The notes beneath the pieces were generated by a model. That model searched no databases, had not been told where the DNA came from, and saw nothing but the letters and a program-made list of their open reading frames with translations. Both the position numbers and the translations under genes were made by a program. A stretch of 64,000 nt of DNA, taken from positions 1 to 64,000 of the forward strand of contig MU863987.1 in the NCBI GenBank assembly GCA_033296885.1, written 5' to 3'. Positions 46,247 through 57,261 of this stretch are shown one piece after another. Numbering within the stretch: position 1 is the stretch's first letter; each line of letters opens with the position of its first letter. The DNA is from Triangularia verruculosa (taxonomy: Eukaryota > Ascomycota > Sordariomycetes > Sordariales > Podosporaceae).

Positions 46247-49200
46247 ATGTCTTCGGGTAAGCGACCGTATCCGTTCGGAAATGAGGATGAGCGTATTACT
46301 CATGACCCCGCTCAATGTGGGCTTGGTGATCTTTGGAATTGTCATGAAGTCCTCAACCAAGACCATATGATGGAACATAGCGTTCAAGACTTTGCCTCCG
46401 CTGGTCCGTTCGAGACGAACCCAAAATTGCAAACAAACCTTCAGCGATCCTTGACGCCACTCGAGGAGCGACAGACAAACACAGCGCGCTATGATCTCAA
46501 CAGCGTCGGCGTTGACAGCACACAAAATTCCGGGGATGAAGCATACTTTTGCTTCGGAAGTGTATGACTGCCCTGACTAGTTATTGCATAAGACGCTAAC
46601 GCCCTAAGAGATACCAGACTTGAAGGCCCAAGTGAGGGAAGAACCCCCGACTCGTCAAGATGCCATGTCCGCCCCGTACCAATGTTTTGATATCCTTGAA
46701 CAGGGCGCACTATTTTACGGCCTCGACTCCGGTGGGTTAAAGTTCGCCATCTTGAACAAGAAAGTTTGCCAGGATCTCCGAGTCCTCTTAAGTGGTGCGG
46801 AATTACGTCTGAAGGCCTTCATCTCGCGTAAGGAGTGGCTAAGGATGGTGAAGCATCGGGAGCGAGAAAAAATGCCAACTGTCGTCAACTTCGATCTAAA
46901 CATATACGGACTTCGGAAATGCGCAGTTTATGTCGGGCGAGCTTTGTCGAAAGTAGAGCTCTTTCTTCAACAGCCGCTCTTTGGCGCCGATGATTCTGTC
47001 TATTACAATCCTCAATATCTTCATCCAGAAGAGATTCTAGGTAATGAGGTTTCCAGTACTCCCATGAGCATCCTCAAGAGACAACCCTACGGTACACAGC
47101 ACCCAGTAGTGAACGAAGAACCTAAGAAGGTGGCACAGGGCGAGGTTCATCACACTGGTAACGATGCTGCCGAGATCAATACCATCCTGGGCTCTTTGTC
47201 GTTTCGTAAGCATCTCGTCAAATCCATGGCTGATAGAAGCATTATTAAAACCACAATTCTTGAGTACGCTTATCCATCTGATTATTGGACTGTTGCTCAC
47301 ACGTATCATGCAGTCACCAAGCCGAAGCTCTTGACTTTATTCTTCGACGCGAGACTGGAGATCTTCCAATGGAGATGACCCTTTGGGAACAGAGGGAAGA
47401 CTTAGACTCAGACTTAGATCAGGGCCTGTATGTGAAGTACTCCGTTTCTATTTGCTACGGGGTGACTGAGGTTCCTACAGGTATCGACACATCATCACCG
47501 GTGCAAGGTCTAAACAGCCTAGGGATGTACGGGGCGGGATTATCGCAGACGATATGGGCCTCGGGAAGACGCTAGTAGTCTTGTCAACTATCGCAGGGTC
47601 TACTGACCGTGCAAAGAGTTTCTCTGCCCAAGGTCAAAGCCATCTGCAGAAGGGGCCTGTGGCAGTGGTCACGTCCAGGGCAACACTAGTTATTTGCCCA
47701 TCTACACGTAGGTCAACTCTCGAGGGACATGTACGTTACTTTTGCTAAATCCGTCTAGTGCTTGTGGATAGTTGGATTGATGAGATTCGAAAGTAAGTGA
47801 TGGCGGGCTCGGAGAACGCATTCCATTCTAACACACACATGTCCCAGACACACGTACCCTGGTTACGTGACGTTCCACAAGCACCATGGCCAGGGAAGAC
47901 AAGACGACCGGAGCCAGAGGCAGCTTCTTGAAAGCGATGTTGTGTTGACTACATATGCCACTGTTGCCGCCGAGCTACGACAAGGCCAGTCTATTCTGCG
48001 TTGCATTGACTGGTTCAGAATTGTGTTGGACGAAGGTCTGTCTGTCTCGCAATTAAGGTTACTCCACCATTGTTGACTTATTTTTGCTTTAGCCCATGAA
48101 ATCAGGAATCCCTCCACAAAACAACACCAAGCTGTGACAGAGCTACGGTCAGAGCATAGGTGGTGTCTGACAGGAACCCCGATTCAGAATTCAGTTGATG
48201 ATCTCGGAGCCCTGGTAATTTTTCTTAAAGTGCCGATTCTCGAAAACCCAGCAAGCTTCCGCAAATTTATTACTAACCCTTCCGCACCAAACTCACGAGA
48301 GCGGTTCAAGAATCTTCGTGTACTTTTGGGTAGTATATGCTTACGACGTAGCAAAGAAATTCTGGGGCTGCCGGATCCAAAGCCAGAAATGAGATTCATC
48401 GAACTTACGGCCTCGGAACGTCATGAGTATAGGAGTATAGAACAGCACTGCCGGCTCGATATTGACCGAATAGTAAGTGGGCATGGCAGAGCAAGGCTAA
48501 ACTCGACCGTTTTAAGATCTTTGCTACGGTTGCGACTTTTTTGCAACAACGGAACCCCCCGACGAGAGTTTGCAACAGTCTCCCCCGGGAATGAGATGGA
48601 TATGGATGAAGTGCTGAGCTACTTGCAGCAAAACAATGAGGCAGACTGCTCTTACTGTTTCAGGCAGGTCTATTCAATCAGTGACGCACCGGATACGGAT
48701 GGGGGTTTGCTCGTCCCTGAGTGCCTCCACCTCGTCTGCCGCGGCTGTATGCCTCAATACCATGCCGAGGGGAGCCTTTGCCCTCTCCATGGTGTTGCTG
48801 GCCAGGTCCAGCATTCTCTTTCTTTCGGTAGACTTCCTCTCAGCGGAACAATACCACAAGCGCAAACCCAATATCCCTCGAAACTTCGGGCAGTCCTGAA
48901 TGATATCTCCATGCAGCTGTCACAAAAGAGGTATGAGACCAAGTATAAAACCTGCATTTAAAGATGAAACTTACCTTAGTGACTGTGCCACGCTGCAGCA
49001 TCGTATTCTCGTCCTGGAAGAAAACGCTCAGCCTTATTGGAGAAATGCTTACGAATGACGACATACCCTTCTACTGTATCCATGGGTCCCTATCCCTCGG
49101 CGAACGGATACGAATTTTGCAAGACTTTCGATCACCGACTGGTGTAAATGTCCTTCTAATGACGCTGGGAACGGGGGCTGTGGGGTGAGTACCTTAGGTT

Positions 49201-49714
49201 CGCTGTTTTCTCCCAACATTCAAGGCCCCCTCGAATCAACCTTAACACAATAAACTCAAACCATTATCATGAATCTGACAATTCTTATACACAGGCTAAA
49301 CCTGGCTGTCGCGAGCCGCATATATCTCATGGAGCCCCAGTGGAATCCCTCCGTAGAACTCCAGGCTATCGGTCGGGCCCTACGCCTAGGACAAAAAGAG
49401 CAGGTCGCGATAGTACGGTACATCGTGAAAGAAACCATCGAGGACGTACGTATATACCTACCCATCCTACCCGTGGCAACAGTCATGTCATCTAACCTAT
49501 ATTTGCCTAATGATAAATAGAGCAACGTTCTTTCGAGACAAGAAGCAAAGCTGCAACTTGCCAGTGGAGGCTTTGGAAAGCGAAAGCGCGGGATTCCAAC
49601 GGAGCGGTTCCAGACACTTTTAGTATGTCTCATGTGTCCAAATGTTCCAATGTGGGTTTGCTAACAGAATCATAGGGGTTCTTTGGGGTTGAGCAAAGCC
49701 AACAGCAGGCGTGA
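46247..49714 (+). CDS. SNF2-family helicase with embedded RING finger (Rad5/SMARCA3-like)
   Basis: A DNA translocase, likely nuclear, perhaps also a ubiquitin ligase. Eleven exons (46247-46561, 46611-47263, 47314-47427, 47481-47707, 47759-47792, 47848-48035, 48093-48930, 48999-49184, 49295-49445, 49521-49622, 49676-49714) give 948 aa. Motif I is ADDMGLGKT (383-391), motif II DEAH (509-512), motif III LTGTPIQNS. A RING-like insertion (CSYC...CLHLVCRGC...CPLH, about 696-743) sits between the two lobes, as in Rad5. The second lobe shows SIVFSSWKKT, LMTLGTGAVGLNL and QAIGRALRLGQ. The last exons encode QTLLGFF, resembling a PCNA-binding box. No HIRAN domain was recognised in the divergent first 320 residues. 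It is an accessory paralogue rather than clearly the housekeeping Rad5. Confidence 0.86.
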
Positions 49715-50093
49715 AAGCCTGTGGTGGCGGTGATGACGGAAACCGATAGTCAAAGATTGCTTTCTTCATATCACTGTTTTGGGTTGGATGCTTTTCTGGG
49801 CAGGGGCTTATCACTATGACTCGCCGGACGCTCTTTACTGTTTCCTCTGATACTGCCGAGTGTTCTTCTCTGTTGGTATACCTAATTCTGGTAGATTTGA
49901 TATGAGCTACCTCCAAATAGTCTAAATCCTCCGGGACGATCTGAATTGAGTAACATGAAACATCCCTTTTGAAACCCTGGCACAGTAACCCTGTTGACAA
50001 GAAAAGGGGCCAAATGCCAAGCGTGCAGCGACTCTAGAAGCCGCTTAATAAGCAAAACGAGGATGGGCCAATCACATAACAAACCCCATGCAA
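49715..50093. other. 3' flank of the helicase gene, no gene seen
   Basis: 379 bp between the helicase stop codon and tRNA-Gln. Only short overlapping frames are present. Confidence 0.5.
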
Positions 50094-50165
50094 GGTTCTA
50101 TAGTGTAGCGGTTATCACTTCGGATTCTGATTCCGGCAACCCCGGTTCGAGTCCGGGTAGGACCT
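50094..50165 (+). tRNA. tRNA-Gln(CTG)
   Basis: 72 nt with a full cloverleaf. The acceptor GGTTCTA pairs with TAGGACC. The A box TAGTGTAGCGG and B box GGTTCGAGTCC are intact. The anticodon loop TTCTGAT has anticodon CTG, reading CAG. There is no intron. A T-run for Pol III termination (CCTTTTGG) follows within ten bases. Confidence 0.95.
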
Positions 50166-50533
50166 CATCCTTTTGGTCTCTCTGAGAGCCCTCCAATCAT
50201 GTCACTGGGTCAATTTATTGACTATCAAAACCTTACTAATTGCCCTCCAAAAGGAGGGCATCACGGACTTCTCCCTACGGTGTTAGGGCGTTGTCAAGAG
50301 AATGGACTGCAGAGACCGGTCATTGTTGCTCGAAGCAAGATCTTGGGTATCAGGGGTCAAGTTTTGTTTTCTTGGTTTTTCTAAGCCCCCTGTTCATCCA
50401 TTTCCATAAAGTCTAGTATCCAAAAGACCGCTCAAACAAACGAAAAGAAGCAATATCGCAAGCCAACCAAACCTTCCAGTGGTATCATGTGTATTTTTAC
50501 CAACCCCTCATCACCATCATCATCTAAACCCCT
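50166..50533. other. Spacer between tRNA-Gln and the membrane-protein gene
   Basis: 368 bp with no recognisable gene. It presumably holds the 3' UTR of the convergent rhodopsin-like gene. Confidence 0.5.
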
Positions 50534-51895
50534 TTACCTCGTATGTTGATATGTGATAGTAGCAGTCTTAGTCTGCACAATACCACCGGGGTTGATTGCG
50601 TTTTCGGATCCACTCTCGCTCTTCCTGGCAGCCTCCAAAGTGGTGTAGTCATCACCAGTCTCAACAGCAACGACGGTCTCGAGAGGGTACATGATATCAT
50701 CGTCGAAACGCTGGTACTTGTCACGTTTTTGGGACTGGGATTGGTTGCCGCCACCAAATGTTGGGGGGCCACCGGACTTGGAGATACCGCTGTTGACGGG
50801 ATAAGCGGAGCGGGCGCCGGTGGAACCCAGAAGGCGGGGGACGAAATGGTTGAGGAAGGGCTTGACAGTGGGGAGGGTGCCACAAATGACAGAGAGGTTT
50901 GATTCGGCGAAACTGTCAACAGTTGAGTTAGTAACAGTGCTATGAAAGTAACAGGGGCAAGTGTTTAGTACATCCAGAGAAGAACCGGACCACCGCCCCA
51001 GGACTGGTCGATGTCGCCCATGGAGACGATCAAAGCGTTGAGACGCATGATGGAAGTGAAGGAGGTACTGTGCGGCAAGGCAAGTTAGAACCACTCTTTC
51101 AGAAAATCCATGGGGCAAAGGCTCTCTTACATTCCACCGACGCTAAACGCAGCGATCAGCGCAATCTTGTGCTTGCGCGGGACATGAAGCTTGACAACGA
51201 TAGGAATCGGCACCGCCAACACCATGAGATCTGTAATGGCACCGAGAATGGCCGTGGCCTGGTACAGAGCTGGCCGGTCGATGCATTCGCCGGGGATGGT
51301 GATGTCCCAAGCCGACTGAACGGGGTTGCAAGGGAAGATGGCGGCGAACATGATGGCGAATGACGAGCCGACGACGATGAACATGACGACGTAGACTGTG
51401 TATTTATACCACTTCTGCGGCGCCAACCGTCTGTACAAGAGAAGCAGCGCTAGTTTGGCGCCACATTGCACGGGGTTGTAGAGAATCGGTAAAAGGTAGA
51501 GGGCTCTAAGAAATAGGAGGAATTTGGTGACGGGCATCTCCCAAGAGTGTGTGCCCATGATGCCCCTAGCAAAGTCCCCTTTGCGCTTGCTTTTAGTGAG
51601 GTTGGAGATAAGTAGGAAGTAAGGGAGCCATACGAATGATCATGGACTGCAGAGCGACAGAAAATCCCCAAGCAATAACGAGAGATGCATCCTCAATCTG
51701 AAACCTCCTTCTGATGAACGCCTTGGTGTAAAGATGCTGCATCATGAACAACAGTGCCAAGAAGTTCCCAACGCCAAAAAGCCAGTAAGCCTCTGTCACA
51801 CTGTTGCGCTCTGGGTTCTCAAAGTCCACCACATAGCCCTCCGGCGGGGGCATGATCACCGGCACGCCATTGACCGTCGGGAGTTGCATGGCCAT
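50534..51895 (-). CDS. Rhodopsin-domain fungal integral membrane protein (PTH11-related type)
   Basis: Four exons (51895-51634, 51578-51131, 51067-50972, 50912-50534) give 394 aa. Six or seven hydrophobic segments span about residues 30-290, with family-typical blocks: YNPVQCGAKLALLLLYRRL, FPCNPVQSAWD and ATAILGAITDLMVLAVPIPI. The C-terminal 100 residues are hydrophilic and disordered. No CFEM domain precedes the membrane region, so it is not a classic Pth11 receptor but belongs to the larger fungal family sharing this seven-helix domain. The exon-2 acceptor (AAAG/GGGAC at 51578) was chosen because the nearer TAG would break the frame. Function and ligand are unknown. Confidence 0.82.
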
Positions 51896-53337
51896 CTTGT
51901 CGAATTTGGCTGCCGACTGTCGAAAATTCGCAAGTTTGCCGTCGAGGCTGAAAAAGAGATGGCTGAGCTCGAAACTTTTCTGTTGTTCACGCCCGCGCGC
52001 TTATCTACTCGGGCAAGCCGTCGAGTAACAAGAAAAGTCCAGAACAAAAGAAAAAAAAAGGAGTGAATGGAAGCGAAGGAAACCCTCTGATGGAACAATG
52101 GCACCTCAATGCTTACCTATGGTTCCTACCTATGCATGACTGCCTCTATTGCTACCTTTTGCTTCTTCTCCGTGGCGGTTGAGGTGACAGTTCGCGTGGG
52201 ACTGGGCATTGCCGATCAAATATCCGTAAAAGACCAGTTTTGCCCATTCCCCCCTCTCTGACCAACCACGAGGGCAAACAACTAGGAATTTCTCCAAGTG
52301 CTGTCTCCGTCCGGGGTGGGAGAATGGGAAGCAGTCGGGACTCGGGATGCAGTCGGTACAACGTCGCAAGGGGGCTCATTGCGACTAAGAGGAGCTCGAA
52401 ACAGAAGCCATGGATGCATCAGGGAAGTTGATAGGTGCGGAATTCCCCAGTGAGGCTAGTGAGCTTAAGTGGGACAAGAATATCCACACTCAACGTTGGC
52501 GGAACCCACTCCGGCACCCACCCTTCAACGTCTGGCAGCACTTGGCGAGGCGAAGACCAACGAAATTCCTTTACAAAATTGATGAATTAATGCCACAATT
52601 ATACCAAGCTCAACTATTACCGTCACGCCGTTGACCCTGTCATCTCTTCTTGCCTTCCGCTCTTCCCCGTCGTCCGCCGCGCCCCCGCGGCCCACATAGC
52701 GCTACACGGCGTCTCGACCTTTCTCTCAAGTCCATCAGACTGACGTTCATAACCTTGCAGTAGGCCAAGCTTTTCTTTCTTACCGCCACTTGACGCAATG
52801 GAACGGAGGCGTTCCATCGCAGCATGCCGGCGTCGAGAGCCGAGGTCGGTACACTAGACAGCTGCCGACACGAAACCACAGACGGCGATCATTAACATGT
52901 TCACCATCAATTACCGGAGAAGGTTGCATATTCTCCGCTATCCCCCACACGTGCTGCCCCGTCATCCAATCACCACGTGGAGATGCTACAGGCACAGGAC
53001 GCTATCGACACATTCAACACCTCTTGCAGCACCTCCCTTGGCTAGCTGCTCACAATGGGACGACCTTCTGGGGTGCCGAGCGTTTGGGAGATATGCTTCA
53101 CGGCCAGAACCCCCTCGAACCCCAGTTTCCGGGGAGGGGAGCCGCAAGGGTGTCTTGCATCACAGCATGCCATTGTCTTTGGCTAGCAAAACCTCGGGCT
53201 GGAACCGAAACCCGGTAGCGATGCAGACCCCCTACATATTTACCTGGGCCCCAGTGTCGTACTCTTGGGGAAGGGATGAGCATCCTCTACATCACGCCTG
53301 TTGGTATTTCCCTTCGTGCCATTGCACAGCTTTCACG
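51896..53337. other. Divergent intergenic region, no gene supported
   Basis: 1.44 kb between the rhodopsin-like gene and the FAD oxidase gene. The oxidase frame is open upstream to 52897 without interruption, but that extension has no domain and hides the signal peptide, so I treat it as 5' UTR. Confidence 0.5.
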
Positions 53338-54831
53338 ATGCACCTCACTCACCTTCTCCTTTCATTCTGCTCCGTAGCATCAACCATGGCCGCCATCACC
53401 CCAAGACAGACCCCCCCCAACGCCAAGTGCCTCCTCGACGCTGGGCTCGGCGAGGTAGTTCTGGTTCGCGGAGACCCTCAATATGCTGAACGTGAGGCTT
53501 CATACTGGTCCAACAGTGCTAAGCTTGGCCCTGCCGCCATCCTTCGTCCTCGGAACGCCAAGGAGGTTGCCATTGCCGTCAAGGCGCTCGCGGCCGCCAG
53601 ACAACCATTTGCCGTCCGTTCCGGTGGCCACACCAACTGGGCCGGTTCCAACAACATTGCCGATGGCATCACTATCGATCTCGGCTTGTTCAATACCACC
53701 ACCTACAATGCCGCTACCGAAACTGCCGACATCGGCCCTGGCTCCCGCTGGCGGGACGTCTACTCGGAGCTGATCAAGCACAAGCGTGCTGTTGCCGGTG
53801 GCCGTGAGGGTAATGTTGGCGTCGCCGGTCTTTTGCTCGGTGGCGGCAACACCTTCTTCACGGCTCGTCGCGGCTTTGCCTGCGATAATGTCGTCGCCTA
53901 TGAGGTTGTCCTCGCCGACGGCCGCATTGTCACCGCCAGCAAGACCAGCAACCCTGACCTCTTTCTCGCCCTCAAGGGTGGCTCCAACAACTTCGGTATC
54001 GTCACCAAGTTCACCATGACCGCCATCCCATCCGATAAGGTGTGGGGCGGTATGGCCTTCCTCCCCAAGGATATCGCCCCCCAGGCCGTTGACGCCGTTG
54101 TTTCTTTCACCAACAACGTTGCCAACGACCCCGACAGCAACTTGGTCGCCATGTTCACCCACATGCCTGACTTCAAGGACATTGTCGTCGCCACTCTGTA
54201 TGCCAACATGGCTGGTATTGAGAAGCCCGCTGCCTACAACCAGTGGCTCGCTCTTCCCGAGATCATGACTACTGTGAAGAACACCACCATCTCAGAGATG
54301 GCTTTTGAGTACAACATTCCTGCCAACCTCCACGACATCTGGTTCACGCTCTCCCTCAAGAACGATGCTCGCATCTTGAACAAGGCTGCCGAGCTTCACG
54401 TTAAGCTCGTCGAGGACCTCAAGGCTTTTATTCCCGAACAAACTTTCACCACCCAATGCCTCTTCCAGCCCCTCCCCACCGTCTTCGGCAAGAACTCCGT
54501 TGCTGCTGGTGGCAATGTCATGGGTGTTGAGCGCCAGAAGTCCAACGGTGTCCTCTTGCTCGCCACTGCCATGGTTGAGACCGCTGAGCAGGAGAAGAAG
54601 GCTTATCCCCTTGTCAAGACTTGGGTTGAGGAGGTCAAGAAGTTCGCCGCCACCATCGACGGTGGTCTGCAGGAGTGGACATATCTTAACTACGCCGACA
54701 AGAGCCAGAACCCTCTTGGCAGCTACGGTTCTGAAAACATTCGCAAGATGAAGGCAACTGCTGCCAAGTACGATCCTCAGGGTGTCTTCCAGAAGTTGGT
54801 GCCTGGTGGCTTCAAGATCTCTAAGATTTAG
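53338..54831 (+). CDS. Secreted FAD-linked oxidoreductase (PCMH/BBE type)
   Basis: An extracellular or vacuolar flavin oxidase of the vanillyl-alcohol-oxidase superfamily; the substrate could be a sugar or a secondary metabolite. Intronless, 497 aa. Residues 1-19 are a signal peptide (HLTHLLLSFCSVASTMAA). The PCMH FAD domain includes RSGGHTNWAGSNN, whose His98 is the usual covalent FAD attachment site, and GGREGNVGVAGLLLGGG. The second covalent link of berberine-bridge enzymes, a Cys in this second block, is absent (Val-Gly instead). The C-terminal YNYAD-like BBE element reads TYLNYADKSQNPLGSYG. Codon use is strongly C-biased at third positions, suggesting high expression. The start at 53338 preserves the signal peptide. 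Confidence 0.88.
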   Translation: MHLTHLLLSFCSVASTMAAITPRQTPPNAKCLLDAGLGEVVLVRGDPQYAEREASYWSNSAKLGPAAILRPRNAKEVAIAVKALAAARQPFAVRSGGHTNWAGSNNIADGITIDLGLFNTTTYNAATETADIGPGSRWRDVYSELIKHKRAVAGGREGNVGVAGLLLGGGNTFFTARRGFACDNVVAYEVVLADGRIVTASKTSNPDLFLALKGGSNNFGIVTKFTMTAIPSDKVWGGMAFLPKDIAPQAVDAVVSFTNNVANDPDSNLVAMFTHMPDFKDIVVATLYANMAGIEKPAAYNQWLALPEIMTTVKNTTISEMAFEYNIPANLHDIWFTLSLKNDARILNKAAELHVKLVEDLKAFIPEQTFTTQCLFQPLPTVFGKNSVAAGGNVMGVERQKSNGVLLLATAMVETAEQEKKAYPLVKTWVEEVKKFAATIDGGLQEWTYLNYADKSQNPLGSYGSENIRKMKATAAKYDPQGVFQKLVPGGFKISKI

Positions 54832-56160
54832 GGGAATGATGTACGTGTGCGGACTGGACTGATGGACGATGGATGGGTGAACGGCCGCTGGATATGAACA
54901 TACGGGTCTTGATGGGATGGGGATATAGTACCTAATGAGGGGTTAGCAGGGGGGTTTTCGGAGCGTGTTATATTCTCGTTTGCTTCGCGTTTGCATTTTC
55001 TTTGATTGCATATATCTGCATTTGTTCTGAGCTCTACATACCATTGCGCAATTCTGTCAGGCTTTTGAGCCTTTGATACCCTTCACCCTTTGTTTTCGTC
55101 TCATCAGTTTTCTTCGTGTCGTTTGTTGGGGCTTTATTGTTACCGACATCAAGGATGATGCCTCCACGGAGAGGACGGCCCTACCCGCAATGCGGGGCTA
55201 TTAGCAACAATGCATCCACCTCAGATCCGGGTAGTTTTCCCCGGTACGCCTGGCCCTCAAAAATGATGGTTGGCATTTCCAATTCTGCGCGCTGTCACCT
55301 AGCCGAGCACTTCGGCGTTGGAAAAGGCGAGGTGGGTGTTGCCTGGGTATCCACATTCAAACCACCATCAAATCCGCCAGTATGGACCTGGGCTCTAGGC
55401 CCCGGTTCTGTCCGTTCGAGTTTCGTCGATACCAAGACCACAACACGAGTACCGATCTATCGCACGACGGCATCCCTCGATCCGGCGCCAAACCTGACTT
55501 TTAAGAGCATCGCTCAGGATCATCAAAAGGTCGAAGTCCCAGCACTCAGGGGAGGTGATTTGAATGAACGAGGCATCAATTATGCTATTGCGATGTAGGC
55601 TACCGCCGCTTTGCAGGCGCATACTGGTCCCGACTGGGAAGGGGGACTGGAATGCGGTTGCGTCACCCATGACAATGCACGGTCCTGTCAACATGGAAGA
55701 TAGGGGGTAAGAAAACCCAAAAGAAAGAAGTCGCAGCAAGTAGAAGGGTTAGGGTCTGCCCCCTGTTTCCTTCTCGCTTGTGGCCCCTGAGTTCGGCTTT
55801 GCTTCGGACATCACAGCAAATAAGCGGGCAGGTGGCACAATTTATGCTGATTACCTGCATCAAATGTGACGGAGGCGCGATTGGTATTACGATAAGACGT
55901 GGGCCAGATTCTTATCGACTGTTTTACCCCTCCCCCGCATCCAACAGCCCACCTTTGCTCTCAACGAACCCCGACCCAGCGCATCAACTCATCGGGGCCC
56001 GATTAAAAAGTTGGGACTTGTCTCTTTCGTTCTACCTCTTACCTACCTCCAGACCTTCCTCATCCAGATTGTTTATTGCAGTTCATTGCTTGTTCCCTGT
56101 CGCGCCCCCCTGCATCTGTCTTTGTTATCAGTTCAGTTAGCGCTCTCATAACCAGCCACC
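54832..56160. other. Intergenic region before the calmodulin-like gene
   Basis: 1.33 kb. An open frame at 55116-55598 (160 codons) shows no domain and is probably chance. The last 200 bp are pyrimidine-rich (CTCTTACCTACCTCC and similar), typical of a fungal core promoter and 5' UTR. Confidence 0.5.
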
Positions 56161-56799
56161 ATGGTATGTCCACATCACCGCTCCACTCTGGAACTGCCTC
56201 ATAGACAGAGTTGATGAGAGATATCGACCGACTGACTGACGACCCGCCCACTTGCACAGGCACCCCACGGAAATAACCTCTCGAAAGATGAGATCGCTCA
56301 GTTCAAGGAGGTCTTTGAGATTTTTGTAAGTTTTGTCGCTTTTGAACCACTGAAGCCTCCAGCACTCACTCTCCTCCACCAATCTTCAACTTCAAGCCAC
56401 TAACCCTCTCCCCAGGACAAAGACGGCACAGGCGACATTACCGCTGCCGAGCTGGGCGCCGTCATGCGCGAACTCGGCCTCAATCCCTCCCCGGAAGAGC
56501 TCCAAGACATTGTCAACGAGGCCGACCTGAACAAGGACGGCGTCATCTCGTTTGAGGAGTTCTTGTCGCTCATGTCGATGGGCGTCAAGGAGACGGACAC
56601 GGAGCAGGAGCTGATCAACGCCTTCAAGGTGTTTGACAAGGACGGGAGCGGGACCATCTCGAGCGACGAGCTGAGAAACGTGCTCAAGTCCCTGGGCGAG
56701 AACCTCACGGACGCGGAGCTGGACGAGATGATCAGTCTAGCGGATAAGAATGGGGATGGGCATATTGATTATCAGGAGTTTGCGCATATTATGAAATAA
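56161..56799 (+). CDS. Calmodulin-like four-EF-hand protein (divergent)
   Basis: A calcium sensor. Three coding exons (56161-56163, 56260-56325, 56416-56799) give 150 aa; the first contributes only the start codon, ending ATG/GTATGT. All four calcium loops are complete: DKDGTGDITAAE, DLNKDGVISFEE, DKDGSGTISSDE and DKNGDGHIDYQE. The layout and length equal calmodulin, but the sequence differs widely from the nearly invariant fungal calmodulin: it starts APHGNNLSKDEIAQFKEVFE, has a Lys/Met-poor central helix and lacks the MMAR-type Met cluster. It is therefore more likely a second, calmodulin-like protein than the essential calmodulin. Confidence 0.85.
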
Positions 56800-57261
56800 G
56801 GTGGCGATGGCTGGGGAGTTTGACTGGTGATCAAGTTGGAGTATGAGGGATGGATAGGATACCTGATATTGTTGGATTGTATTGGACTGAAATTGCGATA
56901 TTTTTCTATCATTGCGGTTGCATTGTTATGACTACCTCCTGGCTGAACCTGACCAGAAAGCGAATTCTGTTTGCAACCTTTTGATTGTAGTCATCCTTTT
57001 GCAAGAATATGGTACCGAGGAAGCCTGGAATAGACTCAAGTGGACAAGCTACGAAAGTGGCTAAAGCTTACCTTCCCAACGGAAAAGATTTACTTCACCG
57101 CCTCCCAGCCTCGTCAAAGCTTCTCTGAACATTTTTCGAACATGTCCATTTTGACTTCAAACCATTTATATAAACCATCAGTCTTTCCACCCCATCCCCA
57201 TGCACCAGCACATTCCCGTTAATCCCTCTTAATCCCTCCCGAGCAAACATCTACCAACGAA
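56800..57261. other. Intergenic spacer
   Basis: 462 bp between the calmodulin-like gene and the small gene at 57262. No gene or repeat is seen. Confidence 0.5.

Noticed and set aside
52897..53337. In-frame N-terminal extension of the FAD oxidase (147 extra codons).
   Set aside because: It has no domain and would bury a clear signal peptide that starts at 53338.
55116..55598. 160-codon plus-strand open frame.
   Set aside because: Low-complexity, no recognisable domain and no supporting context. Probably chance.
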